Below are positions 44,725 through 53,311 of a DNA stretch of 64,000 bases, piece by piece (position 1 is the first letter of the stretch; the number at the start of each line of letters is the position of its first letter). The DNA is taken from assembly GCA_944384205.1 (NCBI GenBank), contig CALWSL010000007.1:82533-146532 (forward strand). The letters are read 5' to 3'. Both the position numbers and the translations under genes were made by a program. The notes under the pieces are model-generated. The model searched no databases. It had not been told where the DNA came from and was given only the letters and a program-made list of their open reading frames with translations. This DNA comes from an uncultured Acetatifactor sp. GTDB lineage: Bacteria > Bacillota > Clostridia > Lachnospirales > Lachnospiraceae.

Positions 44725-45897
44725 TTAGTTTTTCCAAAAAAGGCAAAGCTTGTCCATAGCTTCGTTTTCCGTCAGTTCAAAATTTTCCCGGATTCTATGA
44801 AGCGTGTTTTCTCTGGAAGCACCCAATTCCTGACAAGTCATTATAAATACTTGAAGGTCCTTTTCCACCTGGTGTTCCGCTTTTTCAGCCCGCTTACGTT
44901 GTTCTTCGACTCGCTTACGTTGTTCTTCGGCAAGCTTACGTTGTTCTTCGGCAAGCTTACGTTGTTCTTCGGCAAGCTTTCGCTGTTCTTCGGCAAGTTG
45001 TCGCTGTTTCTCAAATTTTTGTTTTTCTTTTTCAATGTCATAAGGAACTACATTTTCAAATAAATAGCCCATTTTCTTTTCCTTCACCTTTCCCACTAAT
45101 TCTTCTGTTTGCGTTACGGGAACATCCATTTTTAACAGAAATGCCCGCAGGATCTCGCTGATAATTGTTAACAGGTGTTCCGGAGTATCCTTTAATATGG
45201 TTTCTAATTTATCTGCCGGAAGATTTCGGAAGATATCGATATCCTCTGAATTCTGCATCCTATTAATCATCATTACCAGAGAGATTTCGTCTCTTTTCGC
45301 TAATAATTCATCGTTGGTATATTTGCGCAGAGGGACCAGATAATATTCAAAATTCGGGAGATATTTTCCGAAGGTTTCTCCCTCAATAATCCGGCTTTTG
45401 AAATCAAACGGAACGGTCCAGTTTCCGGCGCCTTCGTAATATACAATGGGCAGAATGGGAGGATACTTAAAGTCAGCCCGTTTGGTAATACCCTTCTGCA
45501 GCTTTTCGGCTTCTTTGGCATAAGCCTCCCAAATATAAACCATATAGCGAAAAATCTGCATACTTATATTATAATCCAAAAAAGTTTTATGTTCAATAAG
45601 AGATACAAGAAAAAACGGATTTTCATTTTTTATATGTACTTTTTTCACACGGTCAGCATTTCTTTCTTCGGCAAATAAGGGAACATATTGTTCGGAAACA
45701 TCCTCGATATCCTCCGGCTGTACATTTTTTAAATAGGGGAGGTCAATGTAATCTCGTAAGAATTGGGAACAAAGAATGTTATTCTCAAAAATAATCTTGC
45801 TGCTGCTGTCCGAAGTCTTGGTATTGAGAATAATGTTTCCATTCTGCGCGGGTTTCTCAGGGATGGTAGTCGTATTTGTGTTTGTTGTGTCTGTCAT
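44725..45897 (-). CDS. Rpn family recombination-promoting nuclease/putative transposase
   Basis: A 390-residue PD-(D/E)XK-type protein of the Rpn/Transposase_31 family, DNA endonucleases that promote recombination. FVSLIEHKTFLDY-like segment NPFFLVSLIEHKTFLDYNIS gives the nuclease E-x-K core. The mid part (PPILPIVYYEGAGNWTVPFD) is a family landmark. Residues about 290-345 are a tandem seven-residue repeat KLAEEQR forming a long coiled coil. The ATG at 45897 has GGAGG six bases upstream. Such genes are scattered in many copies in Lachnospiraceae. The call as a transposase is historical; no terminal repeats are seen here. Confidence 0.85.
   Translation of the reverse strand: MTDTTNTNTTTIPEKPAQNGNIILNTKTSDSSSKIIFENNILCSQFLRDYIDLPYLKNVQPEDIEDVSEQYVPLFAEERNADRVKKVHIKNENPFFLVSLIEHKTFLDYNISMQIFRYMVYIWEAYAKEAEKLQKGITKRADFKYPPILPIVYYEGAGNWTVPFDFKSRIIEGETFGKYLPNFEYYLVPLRKYTNDELLAKRDEISLVMMINRMQNSEDIDIFRNLPADKLETILKDTPEHLLTIISEILRAFLLKMDVPVTQTEELVGKVKEKKMGYLFENVVPYDIEKEKQKFEKQRQLAEEQRKLAEEQRKLAEEQRKLAEEQRKRVEEQRKRAEKAEHQVEKDLQVFIMTCQELGASRENTLHRIRENFELTENEAMDKLCLFWKN
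44890..45010. repeat. 21-bp tandem repeat inside the Rpn gene
   Basis: About five to six copies of a 21-bp unit, including GTTCTTCGGCAAGCTTACGT, encode the KLAEEQR repeats. The middle copies are nearly identical at DNA level, which points to recent slippage expansion and likely length variation between strains. Confidence 0.85.
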
Positions 45898-46224
45898 ATA
45901 AATCCTCCTTGTGGTATGAGCAGACAAACAACGAAAAGCTTCACTGCAACGCTTGCCTGCTTATTTAAAATATTTGGGTAATTACAGGCGAAACGCCCTG
46001 ACTTCATGGCTTGTAAAAACAAAGCCGATTGATAGATATATTTGAAGTTTTATTAACTATAACACTATTGCATACAAAAAGCAATGATTTTTTATATTTT
46101 TTTGAAAATTAAAACAGAATTGCGTGAGAATCTGTGAAACGGTATAGATATCAGCAGGGAGGAGTTTAGGGACAGACGGGAAATTGACAGTTGAATAATC
46201 AGGCTGAACTCAGGTAAAAAACAG

Positions 46225-46253
46225 TTGACAACGTTTTTTTACACTACTATAAT
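46225..46253 (+). promoter_or_regulatory. Consensus promoter of the 2-oxoacid oxidoreductase operon
   Basis: TTGACA (46225-46230) and TATAAT (46248-46253) are 17 bases apart. Transcription would start near 46260, giving a leader of about 340 bases before the first gene. Confidence 0.85.
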
Positions 46254-46274
46254 AAAATAAATTGATAAAAGTCT

Positions 46275-46500
46275 AAAAACGATGACGGAGACAGTACATT
46301 TTTTTGAAAGTCACAGAGAGCCGCGTTAGCTGAGAAGCGGTATGAGTAGGAACTATGGAATATCCCTCCCAAGTTGCAGCACCAAAGCGCAAGCGAGTAG
46401 ATGCTGACGGATTCCTTCCGTGATAAAGGACGCATATGTTGGTATGTCGTAAATGGAAAAAGAGGATAAAGCTTCTGCCGTTTGCGGTAGGAGCTTTTTA
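46275..46500 (+). ncRNA. T-box-like leader with apparent isoleucine (AUC) specifier
   Basis: The leader shows Stem I marks of a T-box riboswitch: the AGTA loop-E element (46293-46296), AGAGAG (46315-46320), a distal hairpin CCGC/GCGG (46321-46340), and GAA followed by one base and AUC (46358-46364). GGAG (46287-46290) can pair with CTCC below that loop. This reads as a specifier loop for Ile. A terminator (46469-46500) ends the leader. The canonical AGGGTGGnACCGCG box is not found; TTGGTATGTCG (46439-46449) with a UGGU that could meet the tRNA end is the best candidate. So the family call is good, but the antiterminator part is unusual. Confidence 0.62.
46469..46500 (+). terminator. Leader terminator of the T-box-like element
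   Basis: AAGCTTCTGCCG (46469-46480) pairs with CGGTAGGAGCTT (46485-46496) around a TTTG loop, followed by TTTT. It would stop transcription before the operon when uncharged tRNA is scarce. Confidence 0.8.
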
Positions 46501-46601
46501 AAATTCCTGAACTATTTTAAGATAGCCGGCAATGCGAAAAATGTCGGTTTTTTTGTACATAAAAATAAAAGATGTTTAAAATAGAAAGGTAAGGTATCAC
46601 A

Positions 46602-47174
46602 ATGAAAGACACGATTGAAATCAGATGGCACGGACGCGGTGGTCAGGGTGCCAAAACTGCTGCTCTGCTGTTAGCGGATGTGGCATTTAAGACAGGCAAG
46701 TATGTACAGGGTTTCCCTGAATACGGTCCTGAGCGAATGGGAGCGCCCATTACCGCGTACAACAGAGTCAGCGCGAACCCCATTACCATTCATTCCAACA
46801 TTTACTATCCTGATTACGTGGCGGTGGTGGATGACAGTCTGCTTGAGACCATCGACGTAACCCATGGATTGAAACCCGAAGGCGCTATCATCGTAAACAC
46901 CCGGAAAAGCAAGGAAGAGATTACAGCCATGCTGAACGGATATCAGGGAGAGGTGTACACCATTGATGCAAAGGATATCTCCGTGAAAGCTCTCGGTAAA
47001 AATTATCCCAACTCCCCTATGCTTGCCGCAGTGGTGGCAGTAACCGGGGTTATGGAGCCGGAGGTGTTTTTGAAGGAAATGAGGGCATCCTTTGAACATA
47101 AATTTGCCAAGAAACCGGAAGTAATCGACGGTAATATGAAAGCTTTACAGATGACGTTAGATGCGGTCAAATAA
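46602..47174 (+). CDS. porG: 2-oxoacid:ferredoxin oxidoreductase, gamma subunit
   Basis: A 190-residue subunit of a CoA- and ferredoxin-dependent 2-oxoacid oxidoreductase. The N-terminal IEIRWHGRGGQGAKTAALLL is the glycine-rich CoA-linked motif. YVQGFPEYGPERMGAPI is conserved in the pyruvate/2-ketoisovalerate group. It is the first of four genes in the order gamma-delta-alpha-beta, as in archaeal-type pyruvate or 2-ketoisovalerate enzymes. The leader upstream is T-box-like. Confidence 0.92.
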   Translation: MKDTIEIRWHGRGGQGAKTAALLLADVAFKTGKYVQGFPEYGPERMGAPITAYNRVSANPITIHSNIYYPDYVAVVDDSLLETIDVTHGLKPEGAIIVNTRKSKEEITAMLNGYQGEVYTIDAKDISVKALGKNYPNSPMLAAVVAVTGVMEPEVFLKEMRASFEHKFAKKPEVIDGNMKALQMTLDAVK

Positions 47175-47247
47175 AATAGGAAACCTGTTCAGAGCCAACT
47201 TTGTCCGGCTCTGAACAACTATAAAGTAAGAAAGGATTTGGCGATAC

Positions 47248-47544
47248 ATGAAAAGTATAGATATTAATGAAAAAAGTCCATGGCAGGACATTACGGAGGG
47301 CAACAAAATCTTTGAATCCGCTACCTCCAGAAATTTCTGCACAGGAGAGTGGAGAACCGCTACCCCCGAATTTCACATCGAAAAATGCAAGCAATGTCTG
47401 CTGTGCGCACCGGTTTGTCCCGACTCCTCCATTCCTGTCAAGGATGGCAAAAGAGGAGAATTTGACTATGACCACTGCAAGGGTTGCGGCATCTGTGCAA
47501 AGGTATGTCCCTTCGGTGCAATTACTATGAGGGAGGGTAAATAA
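47248..47544 (+). CDS. porD: 2-oxoacid:ferredoxin oxidoreductase, delta (ferredoxin) subunit
   Basis: A 98-residue two-cluster ferredoxin subunit. CKQCLLCAPVCP and CKGCGICAKVCP are the two 4Fe-4S motifs. The N-terminal 45 residues are the delta-specific extension. It passes electrons from the thiamine centre of the beta subunit to external ferredoxin. The next gene begins on the very next base after its stop. Confidence 0.93.
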   Translation: MKSIDINEKSPWQDITEGNKIFESATSRNFCTGEWRTATPEFHIEKCKQCLLCAPVCPDSSIPVKDGKRGEFDYDHCKGCGICAKVCPFGAITMREGK

Positions 47545-48732
47545 ATGGCAATCAGAGAACGTTTATCAGGAAATGAAGCAGTGGCTTATGCCATCAAACA
47601 GATTAATCCCGATGTAATGCCGGCTTTTCCCATTACACCGTCTACGGAAATTCCTCAGTACGTTGCGACCTACATCGCAAACGGCGAGATTGATACGGAA
47701 TTTATTCATGTGGAAAGCGAACACAGTGCGATGAGCGCAACCATCGGAGCATCCGCAGCGGGAGCGAGAGCTTTAACAGCAACCTCCTCCTGTGGTATGG
47801 CGCTGATGTGGGAGGAGCTTTATGTGGCGGCTTCCGACAGACTTCCCATTGTACTCGCGCTTGTGAACCGTGCATTGACCGGACCCATTAATATTAACGC
47901 GGACCATTCCGACAGTATGGGCGCCAGAGATTCCGGCTGGATTCAGATTTATGCAGAGTCCAATCAGGAGGTTTACGACAACTTTTTACAGGCATTCCCC
48001 ATTGCGGAGCATCCCGATGTCCACCTTCCGGTTATGATTTGTCAGGACGGCTTCATCACCAGTCACGGCGTGGAAAATATTCTTTTGGTGGAAGATGAAA
48101 AGGTAAAGGAGTTTGTAGGCGAGTATCATCCGGAGCATTTTCTCCTGAATAACAAGGAGCCTATGGCGGTAGGTCCCTATGCGGTATCCAATTACTACAT
48201 GGAGACCAAGAGGGCGCAGCGGGAAGCCATGAAGAATGCAAAAAAGGTAATTCTGGAAATGGCTGACAAGTTCGAGAAGCTGACAGGCAGAAAATACAGC
48301 TTCTTTGAAGAATACAAGATGGAAGATGCGGAATATGCCGTAGTAATCATCGGTTCCGCAGCGGGAACCTGCAAGGCGGCAATTGACCATATCAGAGAGA
48401 CCACAGGCAAGAAGGTTGGTCTGGTAAAAATCAGAGTATTCCGTCCTTTCCCCGAAGAGGAGCTGGCAGAGGCTTTGAAGGATATGAAGGCAATTGCTGT
48501 TATGGACCGTTCTGAGATGTTTTCCGCTACCAGCGGTCCTTTGGGCGCAGAGGTGCGTGCGGCTTTGTATCAGGCGAAATCCAATGCGGAAGTGGTGAAT
48601 TATTTCTACGGACTGGGCGGCAGAGATATCACTGTGGAGGATTTCCAGCAGGTATACGCAAATCTGGAAGTAATGGCAGAAACCCATGAGGTAAAAGGAA
48701 TGTACGATTATATCGGACTCCGCGAGAAATAG
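47545..48732 (+). CDS. porA: 2-oxoacid:ferredoxin oxidoreductase, alpha subunit
   Basis: A 395-residue subunit with the pyrimidine-binding and transketolase C-terminal domains. MPAFPITPSTEIPQYVATYI is the PITPST motif that shapes the substrate pocket and is found in pyruvate-type enzymes. FIHVESEHSAMSATIGASAA includes the catalytic-site Glu. The gene abuts porD with no gap. A strong hairpin and a terminator lie between it and porB. Confidence 0.92.
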   Translation: MAIRERLSGNEAVAYAIKQINPDVMPAFPITPSTEIPQYVATYIANGEIDTEFIHVESEHSAMSATIGASAAGARALTATSSCGMALMWEELYVAASDRLPIVLALVNRALTGPININADHSDSMGARDSGWIQIYAESNQEVYDNFLQAFPIAEHPDVHLPVMICQDGFITSHGVENILLVEDEKVKEFVGEYHPEHFLLNNKEPMAVGPYAVSNYYMETKRAQREAMKNAKKVILEMADKFEKLTGRKYSFFEEYKMEDAEYAVVIIGSAAGTCKAAIDHIRETTGKKVGLVKIRVFRPFPEEELAEALKDMKAIAVMDRSEMFSATSGPLGAEVRAALYQAKSNAEVVNYFYGLGGRDITVEDFQQVYANLEVMAETHEVKGMYDYIGLREK

Positions 48733-48742
48733 AAAAGGCATA

Positions 48743-48802
48743 GTGTGAAAAATAATTCTAAGGCAGCAAAAGACACTGCCTAAGAATTATTAAGTTTCAC
48801 AC
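48743..48802 (+). other. Long hairpin in the porA-porB gap
   Basis: GTGTGAAA (48743-48750) pairs with TTTCACAC (48795-48802), and the inner part AATAATTCT/AGAATTATT with AGGCAG/CTGCCT extends the stem to over 20 base pairs. Probably an mRNA stability element. Confidence 0.6.
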
Positions 48803-48805
48803 AGG

Positions 48806-48830
48806 AAAAACGCTAAGGGCAGCGTTTTTC
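48806..48830 (+). terminator. Terminator-like hairpin before porB
   Basis: AAAAACGCT (48806-48814) pairs with AGCGTTTTT (48821-48829). If active it would lower porB transcription relative to porGDA, which is odd for a complex of equal subunits. Confidence 0.6.
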
Positions 48831-48891
48831 ATTTCTATTTGAGTCGACAAATGCGGCATTTTTTACAGATTGTATAAGAATGGAGAATAAT

Positions 48892-49827
48892 ATGGAAACA
48901 GCATATCAGTTTAAAGAAGTAATGAGCAAACCGGAGCGTCTGGCGCCGGGACATAGAATGTGTGCGGGCTGCGGCGGAACCATAACAGTACGTGCCGTAT
49001 TGCGCGCTCTGCATGAGGAGGATAAAGCGGTTATCGGTAATGCTACCGGCTGTCTGGAGGTTTCCTCTTTTATGTATCCCTACACTGCTTACGAGGACAG
49101 CTATATACATAACGCATTTGAAAATGCAGGCGCGACCCTGTCGGGTGTAGAGACTGCCTACAGAGTATTAAAGAAAAAAGGAAAAATACAGGATACTTAT
49201 AAATTCATCACCTTCGGCGGTGACGGTGGAACCTATGATATCGGTCTGCAGTCCTTGTCAGGCGCTATGGAGCGTGGACATGATATGGTCTATGTCTGCT
49301 ATGACAACGGCGCTTACATGAACACCGGAACCCAGCGTTCCTCCGCAACGCCCCAGTTTGCGGACACCACTACCACTCCCGCAGGTAAGGTTTCCAGCGG
49401 TAAGGTACAGGTTCGTAAGGATTTGGCAGCTATTATGGCGGAGCACCATATTCCCTATGTGGGACAGACCACTTTTACAAGCAATTTCAAGGATATTCAT
49501 ACCAAGGCGGAGAAGGCGATTTATACACCGGGCGCAGCGTTTCTGAATGTATTGTCTCCCTGTCCGAGAGGTTGGGGTTATGATACTTCCGAGCTGATGA
49601 ATATCTGCAAGCTGGCAGTGGATACCTGCTACTGGCCTATGTTTGAGGTTGTGGACGGACAGTGGAAGCTGACCTATGAGCCGAAGAAAAAGCTGCCCAT
49701 TGAGGATTTCCTTCGTCCACAGAAGCGATTCAGCCACTTGTTCAAAGCGGGCAATGAAGATTTAATCGGGCAGTTTCAGATGGAAGTTGACAAGAGATGG
49801 GAAGAGCTCTGTAAGAAATGTCAGTAA
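48892..49827 (+). CDS. porB: 2-oxoacid:ferredoxin oxidoreductase, beta (thiamine pyrophosphate) subunit
   Basis: A 311-residue subunit that binds thiamine pyrophosphate. HRMCAGCGGTITVRAVL near the start holds cluster Cys residues; the diphosphate motif is FGGDGGTYDIGLQSLSGA ending in NGAYMNTG. SPCPRGWGYDTSELM is conserved in PorB. The ATG at 48892 has GGAG six bases upstream; an ATG at 48880 is too close to the site. With porGDA it makes an enzyme interconverting a 2-oxoacid with acyl-CoA and CO2. Confidence 0.92.
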   Translation: METAYQFKEVMSKPERLAPGHRMCAGCGGTITVRAVLRALHEEDKAVIGNATGCLEVSSFMYPYTAYEDSYIHNAFENAGATLSGVETAYRVLKKKGKIQDTYKFITFGGDGGTYDIGLQSLSGAMERGHDMVYVCYDNGAYMNTGTQRSSATPQFADTTTTPAGKVSSGKVQVRKDLAAIMAEHHIPYVGQTTFTSNFKDIHTKAEKAIYTPGAAFLNVLSPCPRGWGYDTSELMNICKLAVDTCYWPMFEVVDGQWKLTYEPKKKLPIEDFLRPQKRFSHLFKAGNEDLIGQFQMEVDKRWEELCKKCQ

Positions 49828-49852
49828 TAGAATGATATAGAAGTTAAGGAAA

Positions 49853-49908
49853 AAGGCTATCCCACCTACGATTTTTGCAATTGTTTGTGTGATAGCCTTA
49901 TTTTTTCT
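49853..49908. terminator. Terminator between porB and the ABC permease genes
   Basis: AAGGCTATC (49853-49861) pairs with GATAGCCTT (49891-49899), then ATTTTTTC. It serves porB and possibly the convergent minus-strand operon. Confidence 0.8.
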
Positions 49909-49918
49909 TAAAAAAATC

Positions 49919-50791
49919 TTATTTTATACCGGAGTGCATAAAGCTTTCCATAAATTGGCGCTGAAAGATGATGAACAGTATTAGCAGGGGTGCACATACC
50001 AAAACAGTTGCAGCGCTGACATCGCTCCACTGCGCGCCGGTCTCATAGGACATGGCGAACATGGCAAGCCCCAGGGATAGCGGTCTTTTCTCTACGGAAT
50101 CCGTCATAACAAGGGGCCAAAGGAAATTATTCCACTGGAAGGACGCGGATATCATACCAAAAGAGATGTATGCCGGTTTCAGAAGAGGAACATATACCTT
50201 CCAAAGAATCTGAAACAGGTTGGCGCCGTCCACCTTGGCAGCCTCCTCCAGCTCATAGGGAATGGTCTTGATGGTCTGGCGGACAATCAGGGTTCCCATG
50301 GCAGAAGCAAAGAAGGGAAGCATAATGCCAATGCGTGTATCGGTGAGCCCCCATTTCGTCATCAGGGTATAGTTGGGAAGAATTAATACTTCCGGTGCAA
50401 TCATAAGCTGTGATAGAAACAGCACAAACAAAGCTTTGGAGCCATAAAAATCAATTCTTGAAAAAGCGTATCCTGCAAGTGTAATTAACACAAACTGTAC
50501 CGCTAATACGCCGACTACAATAATAATAGTGTTACCATAATACTTTCCGAAGGGCGCAGCCGCCAGAACTCTTTTAAAATTGTCCAGCACCGGCGCGGCG
50601 ATTGCAGTTAAGTCTAATGTAAGACTTTGTGGGATGAAGGCAGTTCTAATTATCCATAGAAGTGGAATCGTACTGATAAAAAGCAGGGAAAACATCGGAA
50701 TATATACCAGTAATTTATTGATATTGATTTTACGGGTTCTTTTTCCATGATATCTTGTCATGGCAGGTTTATATGTATTATTCATTTTCAT
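49919..50791 (-). CDS. Carbohydrate ABC transporter permease (UgpE/MalG-like)
   Basis: A 290-residue permease with six hydrophobic segments. The ATPase-contact EAA loop reads YELEEAAKVDGANLFQILWK. The N-terminal 25 residues are basic and cytoplasmic. It pairs with the permease gene at 50812, 20 bp away, and with the binding protein at 51820. No ATPase gene is near; MsmK/UgpC-type shared ATPases are common in Firmicutes. By analogy with UgpE the cargo may be glycerol 3-phosphate or its diesters. Confidence 0.88.
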   Translation of the reverse strand: MKMNNTYKPAMTRYHGKRTRKININKLLVYIPMFSLLFISTIPLLWIIRTAFIPQSLTLDLTAIAAPVLDNFKRVLAAAPFGKYYGNTIIIVVGVLAVQFVLITLAGYAFSRIDFYGSKALFVLFLSQLMIAPEVLILPNYTLMTKWGLTDTRIGIMLPFFASAMGTLIVRQTIKTIPYELEEAAKVDGANLFQILWKVYVPLLKPAYISFGMISASFQWNNFLWPLVMTDSVEKRPLSLGLAMFAMSYETGAQWSDVSAATVLVCAPLLILFIIFQRQFMESFMHSGIK

Positions 50792-50811
50792 TCAACCTTT
50801 TCTAACTAAAT

Positions 50812-51759
50812 CTAATCATTATAATATGCCTTTTTATCTTGAACAAAAAAGCATATGGAAGTGACCATTAAGAGCAGTGTTACTAAAATTACGGTCATGG
50901 CAGACGCTTTACCGGTATCCCAGTAATCAAAACCAGTCTGATAGATGTAAAAGAGCAGAACATTAGTGGCATTTCCGGGACCGCCCTTTGTCATAATGTA
51001 CAGATGATCCACCATTTTGTAAGCGTTGGTCAGTGCAATGATAAGGACGTAAATTGTTGTGGGCTTTAGCATGGGCCAGGTAATTTTTATAAAAATTTTT
51101 ACAGAGTTGGCACCGTCGATTTTGGCAGCTTCGTATAATTCTCTGGAAATACCGTGCAGTCCTGCTATATAGAAAAGCATAATATAGCCTGCCTGTTTCC
51201 AGATAAGCATGACAATCAAAGCCCAGATAGCTGTGTCGCTGTCGGCAAGAAAACGCCATTCTGGGTTGATATAACCCAGCAATCCATAGATGGGCGTGTA
51301 AATAAACATCCAGATATTAGCGGCAGCTACCAATGGAATAAAGGTGGGGTAGGTAAAGCCTAACCGTACAATGGTTTTTCCTTTTTTCAGGCTGTTGGCA
51401 AAAAGCGCCATTATAACGGCAAATGCAATACTTATGGGAACCGTAACGACTGCAACTAAAAGGTTGTTAAAAAAGCATTCCCAGAATACCATATCGTGAA
51501 ATAGAGAGAGATAGTTGTCAAGACCTGTAAAAACAGGATCCATTACGGACAGATTATCTTTGTAAAAACTGCTTATGACACTTTTAATAATGGGGTAAAT
51601 TGTAAAAATAGCCAGAAAGACCAAAGAGGGTGCCAGCAGTAGCCATCCTGTCAAAGTACGCCTCCATTTACTTCGGATTTCTTTATGTAAAGCCCGTTGA
51701 TAAACCTCATCACGGGCAGGCAAACAGGCGGATGTTTGTAAAATTTGACTGGAATCCAT
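50812..51759 (-). CDS. Carbohydrate ABC transporter permease (UgpA/MalF-like)
   Basis: A 315-residue permease with six membrane segments. GWLLLAPSLVFLAIFTIYPI starts the first. The EAA loop is SRELYEAAKIDGANSVKIFI, followed by ITWPMLKPTT. YIMTKGGPGNATNVLLFYIY is a landmark of this family. It is the middle gene of the minus-strand importer operon. Confidence 0.88.
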   Translation of the reverse strand: MDSSQILQTSACLPARDEVYQRALHKEIRSKWRRTLTGWLLLAPSLVFLAIFTIYPIIKSVISSFYKDNLSVMDPVFTGLDNYLSLFHDMVFWECFFNNLLVAVVTVPISIAFAVIMALFANSLKKGKTIVRLGFTYPTFIPLVAAANIWMFIYTPIYGLLGYINPEWRFLADSDTAIWALIVMLIWKQAGYIMLFYIAGLHGISRELYEAAKIDGANSVKIFIKITWPMLKPTTIYVLIIALTNAYKMVDHLYIMTKGGPGNATNVLLFYIYQTGFDYWDTGKASAMTVILVTLLLMVTSICFFVQDKKAYYND

Positions 51760-51777
51760 AAGTTCCTCCCTATATAA

Positions 51778-51806
51778 CAGACCGATTGTAGTCTACAACC
51801 GGTCTG
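51778..51806. other. Hairpin between binding-protein and permease genes
   Basis: CAGACCG at 51778-51784 pairs with CGGTCTG at 51800-51806, with further pairing of TTGTA with TACAA inside. Hairpins here often protect the binding-protein mRNA or partly terminate, giving more binding protein than permease. Confidence 0.6.
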
Positions 51807-51819
51807 GTTTGTAAATTTT

Positions 51820-53199
51820 TTATTGATAAGCTTTCAGAATATTGGTTGCCGTTTCCTGTGCCTGATTCAGTGCCGTCTGAACATCGGACTGACCGGTCAT
51901 AACATAAGAAATTGCATCGTCAATAGCCTTCTGAACCTCAGCCTGATTATAAGTGGAAAGCTCTGCATAGCCGTATTCCAATTGGTCTCTTGCCACCAGA
52001 CAGTAAGGGAATTCTGCTGCATATGCTTTCATGCGTTCCGTTTCATATGCTGTGGGTCTGGTTGCAACATATCCGGTATCAATACTCCACTGTGCAACAC
52101 GCTCGTCATCAGTCATCCATTTAATAAATTTAAATGCTGCTTGCTGTCTTTCTTCGGAAATACCTTTGAAAATGTAGAAATTACCGCCGCCTGTAGGAGA
52201 ACCAGGCGTCTCATCTGCGGGAAGCATCGCAACGCCAAACTCAAATTGCGCATTATTTTTTACGTTAGTAAGATTACCTGTGGTATGGTACATCATAGCC
52301 GTCTTGCCTTCAATAAAATCAGAAGGGGTTGTTGCCCATGCTACAATGCCCTCCGGCATGGAACCATCCTCAGCAAGAGATTTCCAGAAAGAAAGTCCTT
52401 TTGCAGTTCTCTCATCATTGTAGTAAACTTCTGTACCGGTTTCGTTCATAAGGTTAAAGCCGTTCTGTTGTGTACAGAAGGTCTGAAGCATCCAGTAAGC
52501 ATAGCCGTCGGAAGGAATTTCAATACCGTATTGTGTGGTGGTATTGCCGTCCTTTATGGTCAGCTTCTTTGCATATTCTTTTAACTCATCCCAAGTGGAA
52601 GCAGCCTTCTCGGGATCTAAGCCAGCGGCTGCAAAAGCTTCTTTATTGTAGTAGAGAATGATGGTACTTCTCTGCCAGGGAATACCATAGGTGGTTTCAC
52701 CATCGCGGCTGTTCATCATAAATCCGTCGTAAAAGCCGTTTAACCACTCTTTGTCTTCCTCTGTTACACACATACTATCCATATCAATAACCGCATCCAT
52801 AGCCAATAAGGAATATAAGTCGATGGAAAACATAATTGCCATATCGGGGATATTTCCTGCTTTGATAGCTGCCTGTACCTTAGTTCTGGTATCAGCGTAA
52901 CTTCCTGCATATACGGGTTTGACAGTTACGTTGGGATTTTCTTCATGATACTGTTGGCATAACGCATCAATCAGTGCATCAGGACCGCCACCTACAGATA
53001 CCGGGAAATACATGGTAAGCTCAATAGGCTCTTTGGAAGTAGTATCGTTTGTCTGTGATTCTGTGTTTTGATTCTGCGCTTCGTTTGTCTGTGTAGCCGA
53101 GCTGTTCACGCTTTGTGTGTTTTGATTTTCTGACTGTCCACATGCTGCCAAGGAAATTGTCATAATTCCTACTAAAAGACTACATATTAATTTTTTCAT
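51820..53199 (-). CDS. ABC transporter extracellular substrate-binding lipoprotein (UgpB-like)
   Basis: A 459-residue lipoprotein with a signal peptide and lipobox LAAC (Cys 20), then a Gln/Asn/Ser/Thr-rich linker. The mature fold is a family 1 solute-binding protein. HEENPNVTVKPVYAGSYADT and KVQAAIKAGNIPDMAIM recall UgpB more than maltose or multiple sugar binders. The C-terminal part (FIKWMTDDERVAQWSIDTGY) is complete. A Ugp-like cargo agrees with the phosphoesterase gene upstream of it in the operon direction. Confidence 0.9.
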   Translation of the reverse strand: MKKLICSLLVGIMTISLAACGQSENQNTQSVNSSATQTNEAQNQNTESQTNDTTSKEPIELTMYFPVSVGGGPDALIDALCQQYHEENPNVTVKPVYAGSYADTRTKVQAAIKAGNIPDMAIMFSIDLYSLLAMDAVIDMDSMCVTEEDKEWLNGFYDGFMMNSRDGETTYGIPWQRSTIILYYNKEAFAAAGLDPEKAASTWDELKEYAKKLTIKDGNTTTQYGIEIPSDGYAYWMLQTFCTQQNGFNLMNETGTEVYYNDERTAKGLSFWKSLAEDGSMPEGIVAWATTPSDFIEGKTAMMYHTTGNLTNVKNNAQFEFGVAMLPADETPGSPTGGGNFYIFKGISEERQQAAFKFIKWMTDDERVAQWSIDTGYVATRPTAYETERMKAYAAEFPYCLVARDQLEYGYAELSTYNQAEVQKAIDDAISYVMTGQSDVQTALNQAQETATNILKAYQ

Positions 53200-53311
53200 T
53201 CTCCTATCTCCCTTTTCTTAAGAGTTGTATGTGTTTGCTTACGTAAGTAAGATAAGTATAAGAAGAAAGAAAATAAGAAACAACCAATACAATGTAAAAC
53301 TTTGTAATATT

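Noticed and set aside
44890-45010. Tandem 21-bp repeats that could be mistaken for a CRISPR array
   Set aside because: Repeats are directly adjacent with no spacers and encode a coiled coil in frame.
46247-46435. Minus-strand open frame of 62 codons before the oxidoreductase operon
   Set aside because: It covers the promoter and T-box-like leader of the plus strand and has no family signs.
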